Origin: a virus
IMG/VR virus record: IMGVR_UViG_3300037153_000113
Coordinates: 1-22,190 of that record
Length of the DNA stretch: 22,190 nucleotides
Direction: 5' to 3' (one strand)
The notes under the pieces are model-generated. The model was not told where the DNA came from and searched no databases. It saw only the letters and a program-made list of their open reading frames with translations. The number at the start of each line of letters is the position of its first letter. The first letter of the stretch is position 1. Below, piece after piece: positions 7,661 to 14,140 of the stretch. The position numbers and the translations under genes were made by a program.

Positions 7661-7717
7661 TTTGCTAGGGTAGAGGCGTGCGACGTTCCCCGGATGGGAA
7701 CGCGGGAATCTAGCAAA
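7661..7717 (+). promoter_or_regulatory. Nested inverted repeats in the integrase leader
   Basis: The outer arms TTTGCTAG (7661-7668) and CTAGCAAA (7710-7717) are perfect complements. Inside them CGTTCCC (7684-7690) pairs with GGGAACG (7696-7702). The outer right arm runs into the integrase ribosome site (AAAGGG 7715-7720), so folding of the leader would partly hide it. The DNA repeats could equally be integrase or regulator binding sites next to attP. Confidence 0.5.
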
Positions 7718-7724
7718 GGGTGAG

Positions 7725-8774
7725 ATGATGGGAAAGATGATCGGGAGCATCGAGCAGCGGGCACGGTCGTGGCGCGTGATTTGGAGCGTGGACGGCAAGC
7801 GGCAAACGCGATCGTTCATCCGTGAGAGTGATGCCGTCGCGTTCCGCGAGCGTCTGACGCGGCACGGTGGAACGTTGCAGGATGGCGACGCGGACGCGCT
7901 CACCGTTGCCGCGCTCTATGACGAATGGGCGCACCGCTACGGCACCGAGCGGCGACGCGGCATCTTCCGGACGATGGCGGAGGGCGAGCCGATCGCAAAG
8001 GCTCACATCGGGACCGTGACCGCCGAGGATTTGACAGACCTTGCCGACACGCTCGCGACGCGCTACGCGGAGACAACGGTTCGGGGGTTTATGAACGCGC
8101 TACGGGCGGCATTCCGGTATGCGCAGAAGCGCGATTACATCGTGAAGAGTCCCGTACCGGATTCGTTCACCATTCGTAGCAAGGTGCGTGCGACCGTGCC
8201 GGTATTTTTGCGCGACGATGAGGCGGACCGGCTCATTGCGGCGATGCCGGAGCGTTTCAGGCTCTTTACGCGCGTGCTGCTTCATTCCGGCATCCGTATT
8301 GGCGAGGCTTACGCGCTCGTTGTCGGCTCGGTGGACGTTGCCGACGATGGCCGCGTGACCCTGACCATTAGCGCGAACGCCAATCAGAAAACGGGCGCGC
8401 TCGGACCGACGAAAACTCGCGATAGCGTGCGCTTCGTACCATTGCCGCGCAATATCTCGCGAGAGGTTGCCGAGCTAGCGAATGGGCGACCGTACGGGGA
8501 ACGGCTCTTTACGCTCCCCGTGTACAACAATTATCTACGCGCACATAAGCGCGCCGTAGCGGATGCAGGCCTACTCGCGAAGTACCCGGGCGGCGTGCGC
8601 ATTCACGACATGCGGCACACGTACGCATCGCGGTTGCTCCGTAACGGCATGTCGTTGTTTCAGGTGTCAAAGTGGATGGGCCATTCTGACGTGGCGATCA
8701 CGGCGAACCTCTACGGCAAGATTCACGTGGACGACGAACGGCTAAATGCGATCGTGGACGCGCTCGAATCCTGA
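7725..8774 (+). CDS. int: Tyrosine site-specific recombinase (phage integrase)
   Basis: 349 residues. The catalytic set is complete: R191 in SGIRIGEA, H294 and R297 in HDMRH, H320 in MGHSD and nucleophile Y330 in ANLYGKI. An N-terminal arm-binding-like segment (SIEQRARSWRVIWSVDGKRQ) and a core-binding domain (about 65-150) precede the catalytic domain. It would integrate the phage at a host attB and, with the excisionase-like protein at 10573, excise it. The start could be 7725 or 7728 (ATGATG); AAAGGG at 7715-7720 suits 7728 slightly better. The gene stands alone, with a structured leader before it and a strong terminator after it. Confidence 0.95.
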   Translation: MMGKMIGSIEQRARSWRVIWSVDGKRQTRSFIRESDAVAFRERLTRHGGTLQDGDADALTVAALYDEWAHRYGTERRRGIFRTMAEGEPIAKAHIGTVTAEDLTDLADTLATRYAETTVRGFMNALRAAFRYAQKRDYIVKSPVPDSFTIRSKVRATVPVFLRDDEADRLIAAMPERFRLFTRVLLHSGIRIGEAYALVVGSVDVADDGRVTLTISANANQKTGALGPTKTRDSVRFVPLPRNISREVAELANGRPYGERLFTLPVYNNYLRAHKRAVADAGLLAKYPGGVRIHDMRHTYASRLLRNGMSLFQVSKWMGHSDVAITANLYGKIHVDDERLNAIVDALES

Positions 8775-8786
8775 GCGCAAAAGAGT

Positions 8787-8814
8787 AGGCCCGGGCAACC
8801 GCCCGGGCCTTTCT
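8787..8814. terminator. Strong, probably bidirectional, Rho-independent terminator
   Basis: A 10-bp perfect stem AGGCCCGGGC/GCCCGGGCCT with an AACC loop, followed by TTCT. It lies 13 bases after the integrase stop and 8 bases before the end of the leftward operon, so it separates two convergent transcripts. On the minus strand the trailing tract is A/G-rich rather than a clear T-run, so termination is expected to be stronger for the integrase transcript. Confidence 0.88.
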
Positions 8815-8821
8815 CATGCCA

Positions 8822-8962
8822 CTACCGCCCGTCGTCGCGTTGCGCCCGGGCTATCTCGATGAGCGCTTTATTGATCGCGACGTCATACCGTAGCCGCTCG
8901 CGCGGGTCACGTTCTCGATTGCGCCGATCCATAAGGCGTCCAACTAGTTCCCGTGCATTCAC
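8822..8962 (-). CDS. Small charged protein, last gene of leftward operon
   Basis: 46 residues starting at a GTG (8962-8960) that overlaps the TGA of the upstream gene (GTGA), giving NARELVGRLMDRRNRERDPR and a helical C-terminal half ending QRDDGR. The frame is open further upstream, but that part is the shadow of the zinc-finger gene. It is predicted to be all-helical and rich in Arg, Asp and Glu. No family was recognised. Tight coupling to the zinc-finger gene suggests a joint function. Confidence 0.6.
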   Translation of the reverse strand: MNARELVGRLMDRRNRERDPRERLRYDVAINKALIEIARAQRDDGR

Positions 8963-9558
8963 TGCAATCCGCTCTCTTTGGCCGCTCGTACAAGAGCGAG
9001 CCGCTCGTCCCGTCCCATGTCGCCGTGCTCTTTGGCGCTGCCTAAATGCGCGGTGAGCGCTTGCAGGCTCGCGAACCGTTTGCCGCATTCCATGACGCAC
9101 GGGAAGCTCTTCGTTCGTGCCGCGTTGCGTGCCTTCGCTTCGGGCGTGACGTTTCGATTGGTTACCGGGAATCCGGCGAGGCGCTGCCGCTCGGCTAGCG
9201 GCAAATCGCCGTGCTTCTTGGTCAAGTGCATCATGAGCGAGTGTGCGGTAAGGGCTACGCCGTATCCGGAATGGCACAACGGGCAATCGTCGGTTGGTGC
9301 CGGGCGCTGCTCTTTGGTCGGTCCGCGCCCGGTCGGCTTACGCGGTGCGGTGGGCACCGTCGCGTCTAGGTCATCGTTCCAATACGTCGAGATTTGCGTC
9401 CACGACGGATCTTTGTGTAACGGGCACACGTCGAGCCGCTTTGCTCGCCCTTCGTAGACGAGCGCAATCGACAATGCCTCTTCGGCGTTTGTCGTCTCGT
9501 CTAGCTCGCCCTTGCACACATCACAGTGCACATCGATGAGCGTTCGAACAGTACGCAT
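8959..9558 (-). CDS. Zinc-finger DNA-binding protein (two C2H2-like fingers plus N-terminal zinc site)
   Basis: 199 residues. The N-terminal part has CDVC (12-15) paired with CPLH (45-48) around a beta-rich segment. A Pro/Arg linker (about 69-88) follows, then a finger with C92/C95 and H106, H111, H116 in CPLCHSGYGVALTAH, and a second with C154/C158 and H171, H178 (CVMECGKRFASLQALTAHL). The N-terminus (LIDVHCDVC, later YEGRAKRLDVC) loosely recalls the dimerisation domain of Lsr2-type nucleoid proteins with an added zinc site; this is an inference. A good ribosome site (GGGGGA) precedes the ATG. As the main DNA-binding candidate in the leftward operon, it may take part in lysogenic control. 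Confidence 0.75.
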   Translation of the reverse strand: MRTVRTLIDVHCDVCKGELDETTNAEEALSIALVYEGRAKRLDVCPLHKDPSWTQISTYWNDDLDATVPTAPRKPTGRGPTKEQRPAPTDDCPLCHSGYGVALTAHSLMMHLTKKHGDLPLAERQRLAGFPVTNRNVTPEAKARNAARTKSFPCVMECGKRFASLQALTAHLGSAKEHGDMGRDERLALVRAAKESGLQ

Positions 9559-9569
9559 CGCATTCCCCC

Positions 9570-9770
9570 TTAGCCGTTTGTCGGTTCGCTATCGAGCGTA
9601 TCCGTTTCCGGATCGGGCCAAAGCTCGGTTACCCAAGCTCGCTCGTACTCGTCCACGTACTTGCCGCGCAACGCTCGCATCGTGCGGGTAGCTGCTGACC
9701 GGCTCTCGATCGGGCCAATGATCCGGTAGCCGTTGATCGGATTCCCGAGGACGATCACGTACTGCATCAT
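9570..9770 (-). CDS. Small hypothetical protein in leftward operon
   Basis: 66 residues, starting MMQYVIVLGNPINGYRIIGP, then a helical stretch with RTMRALRGKYVDEY and an acidic end (DPETDTLDSEPTNG). The start overlaps the upstream stop (ATGA at 9770-9767); a second ATG follows directly. The alternation of short strands and a helix suggests a small alpha/beta fold. Short actinophage proteins with a similar look are common in this position, but no function is assigned. Confidence 0.65.
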   Translation of the reverse strand: MMQYVIVLGNPINGYRIIGPIESRSAATRTMRALRGKYVDEYERAWVTELWPDPETDTLDSEPTNG

Positions 9771-10180
9771 CCACCCTCTACCGCGTTGCGCGTCGCACCG
9801 AAGCGCGGCATGTCATCCTCTCGCGCTTTCCCGCGACGCTCTGTAACACTTCCGCGCAATGTTGCCGCGAGCCGTACCGCGTCCTTTGCCTCGCCCGCGA
9901 TCCGGCCGAGACCTTTGGTCAGGTAGCCGTCCGGGTACTCGCGCGTTTCCGCATACACATGGCCGGATTCGCTCATCTCGCGGATGCGGACCATCGAGCA
10001 CCGGGCGCACGTGTGACTGACGCGGTAGAACCTGAGCCGCGCCACGTGTACCGCGTCGGTCGGTGCCCATTGGTGCCCTAGGTCCCGACAGGCAAGATGC
10101 TCATTTGTCCAATGCACCGCCTCTTCTGCTACGTCCTCCGCGTCCGCCCATGTCGGCTCTCGTCGTGCCGGTCTCGCCAT
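9767..10180 (-). CDS. Zinc-ribbon protein, first gene of leftward operon
   Basis: 137 residues from the ATG at 10180; AAAGGA lies 5 bases upstream (10191-10186), favouring it over the adjacent ATG at 10183 or the in-frame start at 10213. A Cys-x4-His (CRDLGH), then CARC about 34 residues later, frame a zinc ribbon. The following SGHVYAETREYPDGYLTKGL contains the Y-P-x-GY-L-x-G pattern of a family common in actinophages. It probably binds nucleic acid. It opens the leftward operon, right beside the 16-bp palindrome, so the operon's regulator may bind within its own leader. Confidence 0.7.
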   Translation of the reverse strand: MARPARREPTWADAEDVAEEAVHWTNEHLACRDLGHQWAPTDAVHVARLRFYRVSHTCARCSMVRIREMSESGHVYAETREYPDGYLTKGLGRIAGEAKDAVRLAATLRGSVTERRGKAREDDMPRFGATRNAVEGG

Positions 10181-10183
10181 CAT

Positions 10184-10327
10184 GATCCTTTCAGAAAGTG
10201 CCACAGGTGGCACACAAAGTAGCTCATCGGGTGGTAGAACGACAGCACCGGTAATGAAGTAGCCGACGGCGGGACGAAAGCGGCCCGTCGCGTAATCGGT
10301 ACTGCGCCTAAAACGGGGGAATTGCCG
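10184..10327. promoter_or_regulatory. Divergent early control region
   Basis: 144 bases between the leftward operon and the rightward HTH gene. It contains the GTGCCAC/GTGGCAC palindrome (10198-10213), ACCGGT at 10247-10252 and an imperfect repeat CGACGG/CCGTCG (10264-10269/10285-10290). Divergent promoters are expected here, but no pair of convincing -35/-10 boxes was found. On the minus strand TACTTT lies just upstream of the palindrome and could be a -10 element, which would place the palindrome over the transcription start. This layout resembles a lysis-lysogeny switch. Confidence 0.6.
10198..10213. promoter_or_regulatory. Operator-like palindrome GTGCCAC-AG-GTGGCAC
   Basis: Two perfect 7-bp arms separated by 2 bases, as expected of a dimeric repressor site; a 2-base loop would be too small for an RNA hairpin with full arms. 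It lies 5 bases upstream of the leftward ribosome site (10192-10186). A GTGGCAC half-site also occurs in the origin region near 15139, which may be chance. Confidence 0.65.
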
Positions 10328-10576
10328 ATGGGTTCACCGCGATCCCGCGCGGATAACATGCGGATACGGCTTATTGCCGGTGCTTGGCAAATCCGGGCGA
10401 TCGAACGTGACATACGCCCGAGCGCGGCAGCGGTGGCGGAAGCGGCAGGTATTCCGCGCACAACGATGTATCGCATGGTGCGCGGCAAACAACCTTCTTC
10501 GGAAGCTATTGCCGCGCTCATGGATACTCTAGATTGCCCGTTCGAACGCTTATTCGAGAGGGTGCGAGCCGAATGA
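10328..10576 (+). CDS. Helix-turn-helix (XRE/Cro-like) regulator
   Basis: 82 residues from ATG 10328 with GGGGA at 10316-10320; a TTG at 10322 is a weaker alternative. The helix-turn-helix lies around AAAVAEAAGIPRTTMYRMVR, followed by GKQPSSEAIAALMDTLDC and FERLFERV, the layout of Cro/C1-type DNA-binding domains with a fourth helix. As the first rightward gene after the control region it may act like Cro, or be the repressor of this compact phage. No longer CI-like gene is present. Its TGA overlaps the next ATG. Confidence 0.85.
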   Translation: MGSPRSRADNMRIRLIAGAWQIRAIERDIRPSAAAVAEAAGIPRTTMYRMVRGKQPSSEAIAALMDTLDCPFERLFERVRAE

Positions 10577-10890
10577 CCATTCCGCTTAGCGCTCAATTGG
10601 GTACCGGTGAAATCGCCCGGCTCGTCGGTTGCTCGCGCGAGTATGTGGCGCGTCAATGCCGCGAGCGCGTTTGGCCGCATGCTGTTTTTAGGAATCGGTA
10701 TCGGTTCACTCGTGATCACGTCGCAATCATTCTCGCCATGTCGAGAAAAGAGCGCGTGGCAGATCCACGCCGCGCGGCGTGCGTGTTGTTGTTCGATGAG
10801 CTACCGACCGATGCGCTCATTGTGGAACCGCGCAACCGCCGCCCGGCAATCGACGTGCACCGCTACTCGCGGATGAGGTACGGCGAATGA
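10573..10890 (+). CDS. Excisionase-like winged-helix DNA-binding protein
   Basis: 105 residues. The N-terminal TGEIARLVGCSREYVARQCR, followed by WPHAVFRNRYRFTRDHVAII, matches the MerR/excisionase type of winged helix (helix-turn-helix then a wing with Arg/Tyr). The C-terminal 45 residues are Arg- and Pro-rich. Its role is probably excision with the integrase and/or early regulation. ATG 10573 overlaps the upstream TGA, so it is coupled to the HTH gene. The upstream frame to 10534 is a shadow. Confidence 0.75.
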   Translation: MTIPLSAQLGTGEIARLVGCSREYVARQCRERVWPHAVFRNRYRFTRDHVAIILAMSRKERVADPRRAACVLLFDELPTDALIVEPRNRRPAIDVHRYSRMRYGE

Positions 10891-11087
10891 TGTACGCGGT
10901 GGCGACAGCCGATGGTGCTATCTATTTGGTAACCGAAGACAAGGCGCAAGCCATCGACTATGCCGAATGGTTGAACGCGAAGATGGGCGACATACTCGAA
11001 TACACCGCAAGTACGCATGACCCGGGGGCGGCAGCCGTCTACGAAGAATTGGACGACGGTTCGCTAGTGGAGCTTGCCGATGACTGA
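10887..11087 (+). CDS. Small acidic hypothetical protein
   Basis: 66 residues starting MMYAVATADGAIYLVTEDKA, then QAIDYAEWLNAKMG and an acidic tail (YEELDDGSLVELADD). The ATG overlaps the upstream TGA. Probably a small alpha/beta protein, with no recognisable motif. The first and second ATG are adjacent, so the start is uncertain by one codon. It lies in the early rightward operon ahead of the recombination genes. Confidence 0.65.
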   Translation: MMYAVATADGAIYLVTEDKAQAIDYAEWLNAKMGDILEYTASTHDPGAAAVYEELDDGSLVELADD

Positions 11088-11219
11088 TACCGAATGTCAG
11101 CATGAGCACACCGACCCGCCACGGCCGAAATGGTTTGTAACGACGAACGGCGAACGATGGCGGCGTTGTATCCGGTGCGGCACGATCCTTTGGGTGATCG
11201 GCGATGACTGATACCGAAT
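11078..11219 (+). repeat. Duplicated 18-bp translation start region
   Basis: CGATGACTGATACCGAAT occurs at 11078-11095 and again at 11202-11219. Each copy carries the end of one ORF (GAT GAC TGA) and the start of the next (ATG ACT GAT ACC GAA), so two successive genes share the same stop-start junction. The segment between copies, 124 bases from start to start, is the whole zinc-ribbon ORF, which could therefore be gained or lost cleanly by recombination between the repeats. Confidence 0.9.
11080..11211 (+). CDS. 43-residue zinc-ribbon protein
   Basis: ATG 11080 overlaps the end of the previous gene by 8 bases and its TGA (11209-11211) overlaps the next gene by 8. It reads MTDTECQHEH, then PKWFVTTNGERWRRCIRCG and TILWVIGDD. 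The metal-binding residues C6, H8/H10 and a CIRC pair form a zinc ribbon, a common type of small phage protein. GGAG at 11069-11072 is a plausible ribosome site. Its first 17 bases repeat at the start of the YqaJ gene, so both proteins begin MTDTE. Confidence 0.7.
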   Translation: MTDTECQHEHTDPPRPKWFVTTNGERWRRCIRCGTILWVIGDD

Positions 11220-12133
11220 ATCTCGATTGGCGATCACGTGGCATCGGTGCATCCGATATCGCGGGCATCTTGGAAATCTCACCATGGGATAGCCCCTACT
11301 CGGTATGGGCGAGCAAGGTGATAAACGCGAGCGGCGACGGTACCGGCTCGAATATGGAGGCGATGAAATGGGGAAAGCTACTAGAGGACGTCATAATTAC
11401 CGAAGCCGCGAGGCGCTTGGATTGCCTCGCGTACGGGCAGCAGACGCGGTGCGAGCATTCCGAGATTCCATGGGCGCGAGCGACGGTGGACGCCTTTTGT
11501 CGGGAGAGCGACGCGGGCGAGGGCGTCATAGAAGCAAAAACCACAGGTGACCCGTATTGGCATGAGCTACCCGCGCACTATGAAGCCCAAGTCTTATGGC
11601 AACTAGAGGTATCCGGGCGTGCGTTCGGATGGGTAGCGGCGTTGCATGCCGGGCGGCGCATGTCGTTGTGGCGCGTAGAGCGGCAACCGGAATTGCAACG
11701 GGCGATGCTCGATGCGGCGCGCATCTTTTGGGACAAGTACGTGATTCCGCGCGTGCCTCCGATCATCGATGGCTTTCCGGGAACGACGGATACGCTCAAC
11801 GCGATGTATAGCTCATCCGACAAGAATTTGAGCATAGAGCTAGACGCATTGGGCGATGAGCTAGATGCATTGAAACGCGTACGCAAGGATATTGCGACGT
11901 TGGAACGTGACCGCGACCGATTGGAAAATACGGTCAAGGCGGCAATGGAGCGAGCCGAAATAGGCACGCTCGGCGGTAAAGAGGTAGTCACGTGGAAGTC
12001 GCGCACAACGCGCCGCGTCGATCTTGACACGCTCCGCGAGAAATACCCGGCGGAAGCGGCGGCGTGCGAGACGGTGACAGAATCACGAACGTTTTTGGTA
12101 AAAGGGGTAGCGAAATCACGAAGTGCGGCATAA
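11204..12133 (+). CDS. YqaJ-type viral recombination exonuclease
   Basis: 309 residues. GIGASDIAGIL (13-23), WGKLLED (56-62, E61), ATVDAF (D96) and IEAKTT (E110, K112), then YEAQVLWQLEV, give the complete lambda-exonuclease/YqaJ PD-(D/E)XK core. A coiled-coil segment near residues 215-255 (LDALGDELDALKRVRKDIAT) and a C-terminal part resembling those of other YqaJ proteins follow. It resects double-stranded ends so that the RecT-like annealase downstream can pair the single strands. ATG 11204 lies in the repeated start region, overlapping the zinc-ribbon gene by 8 bases. Confidence 0.92.
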   Translation: MTDTEYLDWRSRGIGASDIAGILEISPWDSPYSVWASKVINASGDGTGSNMEAMKWGKLLEDVIITEAARRLDCLAYGQQTRCEHSEIPWARATVDAFCRESDAGEGVIEAKTTGDPYWHELPAHYEAQVLWQLEVSGRAFGWVAALHAGRRMSLWRVERQPELQRAMLDAARIFWDKYVIPRVPPIIDGFPGTTDTLNAMYSSSDKNLSIELDALGDELDALKRVRKDIATLERDRDRLENTVKAAMERAEIGTLGGKEVVTWKSRTTRRVDLDTLREKYPAEAAACETVTESRTFLVKGVAKSRSAA

Positions 12134-12160
12134 CGTGAGCGCCATCCCGTAGTGGAATTC

Positions 12161-12213
12161 AGCGGAGGGCGCGCCACGCGGTAAGTGCGTGGCGGTGCCC
12201 CTTCCGCTAGGGG
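12161..12213 (+). promoter_or_regulatory. Structured recT leader with competing hairpins
   Basis: Fold A: AGCGGA (12161-12166) pairs with TCCGCT (12203-12208), GGGC (12167-12170) with GCCC (12197-12200) across a CT bulge, and CGCCACGC (12172-12179) with GCGTGGCG (12187-12194) around a 7-base loop: 18 pairs, ending one base before the AGGGGG ribosome site (12209-12214). Fold B: CCCCT (12198-12202) pairs with AGGGG (12209-12213), hiding that site. The two folds share bases and exclude each other. The 86-base gap is the largest inside the early operon up to recT. Confidence 0.6.
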
Positions 12214-12219
12214 GAATCA

Positions 12220-13155
12220 ATGTCAACGCTCAGCGATGCGGTAGAGCGCGCGTCAAAATCGATGCGGGACGCGCCCGACGTAGAACAGACCGCGTTTGGT
12301 CCGGTCGATCAAACGCAAGTGCTCCGGTTGATCGGTCTCGATCCGCGTAATCCGATCGCGCATGCGGTTGTGGCGGTTGCTCGGCGCTACGCGCTCGATC
12401 CGGTGCTAGGGCACATCGCGATCATTCCGAAGGTGAATCGGCCGTACATCACTCGCGATGGGTTCCTACACATCGCGCACCGAAGCGGCCAATTCGACGG
12501 CATGGAAGTACTGAGCGGACCGACGCGCGTCGGTGCCGAATGGATGGCGACGGTTGCAGTGTTCCGGCGTGACATGACGCACGCATTCGTCTACCCGGGA
12601 CGCGCGAGCGTTGCGGCCGACAACGGTCCCGAGATGGCGATCACGCGGGCCGAGCGCCGCGCGCTCAAAAGAGCGTTCGATGTGGCACTGCCGGGAGAGT
12701 TTGGCGACGACGGCGAGAGCGTGACAGTGCCCGTCCCGGCTCTGAGCGCCACGGAGAGCGCCGAACCTGCCGAGCCGCGTGTATCCGGTAGGCCCGAGCC
12801 GCAGAGCGCCGCTCAGAGCGCCACACTCGAGAATGTTGATCTTGACCCGACAGCGCCGACCGGTGCGCCCGTGGAGCTTTCGAACCAACAACGCAAAGCG
12901 ATCTTTGCGCAATGGTCACGGCTCGGATTGGCGGGCACGGACGAAGAGAGCCACGAGACGCGGCTAGCGCTCTACCGGCGGGTGATCGGGCGACCGTTCG
13001 AAAGCACCAAAGACCTAAGCGAAACGGAGGCGAGTCAAGTAATCAGCACGTTGGCAAACGTGTATCCGAACGAAGCGGTAACCGAAGAGATGACCGCACG
13101 GCTAGTAGACACCGTGCACAACAACGAAGGGGCAATGGGCAATGACGACAGCTAG
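12220..13155 (+). CDS. recT: RecT-family single-strand annealing protein
   Basis: 311 residues. The core (about 30-160) has ALDPVLGHIAII, PYITRDGFLHIAHRSGQFDG and EMAITRAERRALKRAFDVA, all characteristic of phage RecT proteins. A Pro/Ala/Ser/Glu-rich linker (about 165-223) leads to a C-terminal domain with LSNQQRKAIFAQWSRLGLAG and ETEASQVISTL, as often found fused to RecT in actinophages. It anneals complementary strands exposed by the upstream YqaJ exonuclease. A strong ribosome site AGGGGGA lies 5 bases before ATG 12220, at the edge of the leader hairpin. It overlaps the next gene by 14 bases. Confidence 0.9.
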   Translation: MSTLSDAVERASKSMRDAPDVEQTAFGPVDQTQVLRLIGLDPRNPIAHAVVAVARRYALDPVLGHIAIIPKVNRPYITRDGFLHIAHRSGQFDGMEVLSGPTRVGAEWMATVAVFRRDMTHAFVYPGRASVAADNGPEMAITRAERRALKRAFDVALPGEFGDDGESVTVPVPALSATESAEPAEPRVSGRPEPQSAAQSATLENVDLDPTAPTGAPVELSNQQRKAIFAQWSRLGLAGTDEESHETRLALYRRVIGRPFESTKDLSETEASQVISTLANVYPNEAVTEEMTARLVDTVHNNEGAMGNDDS

Positions 13156-13435
13156 TAACGTGATCACGGTCCAATTCGGCAACCTGCCGGACGACGCGCG
13201 GGCACCGCGCAAAGGGGCAGGCGGACGCGGCCAATCGTTGCGATCCGAAGCCGAAGCGTTGACTACGCGCCCGCAAACATGGGCGAAGGTTGCGACGCGC
13301 GACGACGAAAAGAAGGCACGCGCGCTCGCAATGCAGATCGAAAACGGCAAGCTTGCACCGTTCGCGGATGCCAAGTACGAAGCCGCGTCGCGTCCCAACG
13401 GCGAGGTTTGGGCGCGGTACATTGGTCCGCGCTAA
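13142..13435 (+). CDS. Small hypothetical protein following RecT
   Basis: 97 residues. The N-terminus is Gly/Arg-rich (APRKGAGGRGQSLRSEAEAL), then TWAKVATRDDEKKARALAMQ, and it ends FADAKYEAASRPNGEVWARY. The ordered end and basic linker suggest a small nucleic-acid-associated protein in the recombination operon, but no family name is certain. It starts 14 bases inside recT and ends in TAATG, coupling it to the next ORF. Confidence 0.7.
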   Translation: MTTASNVITVQFGNLPDDARAPRKGAGGRGQSLRSEAEALTTRPQTWAKVATRDDEKKARALAMQIENGKLAPFADAKYEAASRPNGEVWARYIGPR

Positions 13436-13662
13436 TGCGCCTATGGCTAGCGGTCGATATCGCGGGCGATAGTGAGCAAGAGCCACGCGGTATTACGCGT
13501 GATGAGGCAAGCGAGGCGCTCGAAGAGGCATTAGAGAGCGTGGAACTCGAAGCGGGCGACGATGTTTGGTATGTGACCGTGCGCGGCGTAGGCCATACCG
13601 CGAAAGAGGCGCAAGAGTCCGTGCAGACGCGCAAAGAGATATTGCAGGGTCTACGCGAGTAG
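13435..13662 (+). CDS. Small acidic hypothetical protein
   Basis: 75 residues from ATG 13435 in the TAATG junction. MRLWLAVDIAG, a long acidic helix (EASEALEEALESVELEAGDD), WYVTVRGVGHTAKEAQESVQ and a short helix. The strand-helix-strand-helix pattern suggests a compact alpha/beta fold. The frame is open upstream to 13279, but that is the shadow of the preceding gene. Function unknown. Confidence 0.65.
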   Translation: MRLWLAVDIAGDSEQEPRGITRDEASEALEEALESVELEAGDDVWYVTVRGVGHTAKEAQESVQTRKEILQGLRE

Positions 13663-13672
13663 GGCGAGCATC

Positions 13673-14140
13673 ATGCAATGCCTAGAGGTGACGCTATGCG
13701 ATGAGCAATTTGCATTCGCGGTGAACGTCGGCATAGCGCGCGAGCTTTACGCGAGGACGAAGCGGTACCGCGACGCGTTCGTAAACGGACGCGAGATTGA
13801 TCCGCACGTACTCGGCGCAATTGGTGAGTATGTCGTGTCAAAGTTTCTCGGCGTGTATTGGGATCCGGCAATTGGTGACCTAGACGACGGCAATGGCGAC
13901 GTTGCCGGATACGAAGTCAAATGCACGGTATCTGAGCGGGGATATCTACGCGTCAAAGAGCACAACAACGTAGCGCGTACGTACGTGCTTGTAACGTTCA
14001 TGAACAACGATAGGCACCGCTTCGCCATCCGGGGATGCATGCCGGGCGTAGAAGTCAAAGACATGACGCGACGGTATTTCAATAGCGCGGCGCGAACGTT
14101 CGAAGTGCCGCAACGTGATCTACATCGGTTCCCACCATGA
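13673..14140 (+). CDS. PD-(D/E)XK-fold nuclease-like protein
   Basis: 155 residues. After a helical N-terminus comes LGAIGEYVVSKFLGV (E52), then DDGNGDVAGYEVKCT (D76, E81, K83), the E...D...ExK signature of the PD-(D/E)XK nuclease fold, followed by strands with RTYVLVTFMNN. Such phage nucleases are found near replication and recombination genes and may trim or resolve DNA, or attack host DNA; substrate cannot be told from sequence. It lies in the early operon, coupled by ATGA to a second nuclease-fold gene. Confidence 0.75.
   Translation: MQCLEVTLCDEQFAFAVNVGIARELYARTKRYRDAFVNGREIDPHVLGAIGEYVVSKFLGVYWDPAIGDLDDGNGDVAGYEVKCTVSERGYLRVKEHNNVARTYVLVTFMNNDRHRFAIRGCMPGVEVKDMTRRYFNSAARTFEVPQRDLHRFPP

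Larger units (their letters stand above)
7320..7724. other. Non-coding region between lysis genes and integrase; probable attP location
   Basis: About 400 bases with no convincing gene; an ORF at 7426-7641 has no family features. It holds several inverted repeats: 7329-7335/7339-7345 (CTCAGCG/CGCTGAG), 7434-7442/7449-7457 (9-bp stem), TTCCCC/GGGGAA at 7537-7551 and TTTGGC/GCCAAA at 7563-7568/7590-7595. It becomes more AT-rich around 7590-7640. Lying directly before the integrase, it is the natural place for attP with integrase arm and core sites. No tRNA-gene 3' end or other recognisable core was found, so the crossover point is not assigned. Confidence 0.5.
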
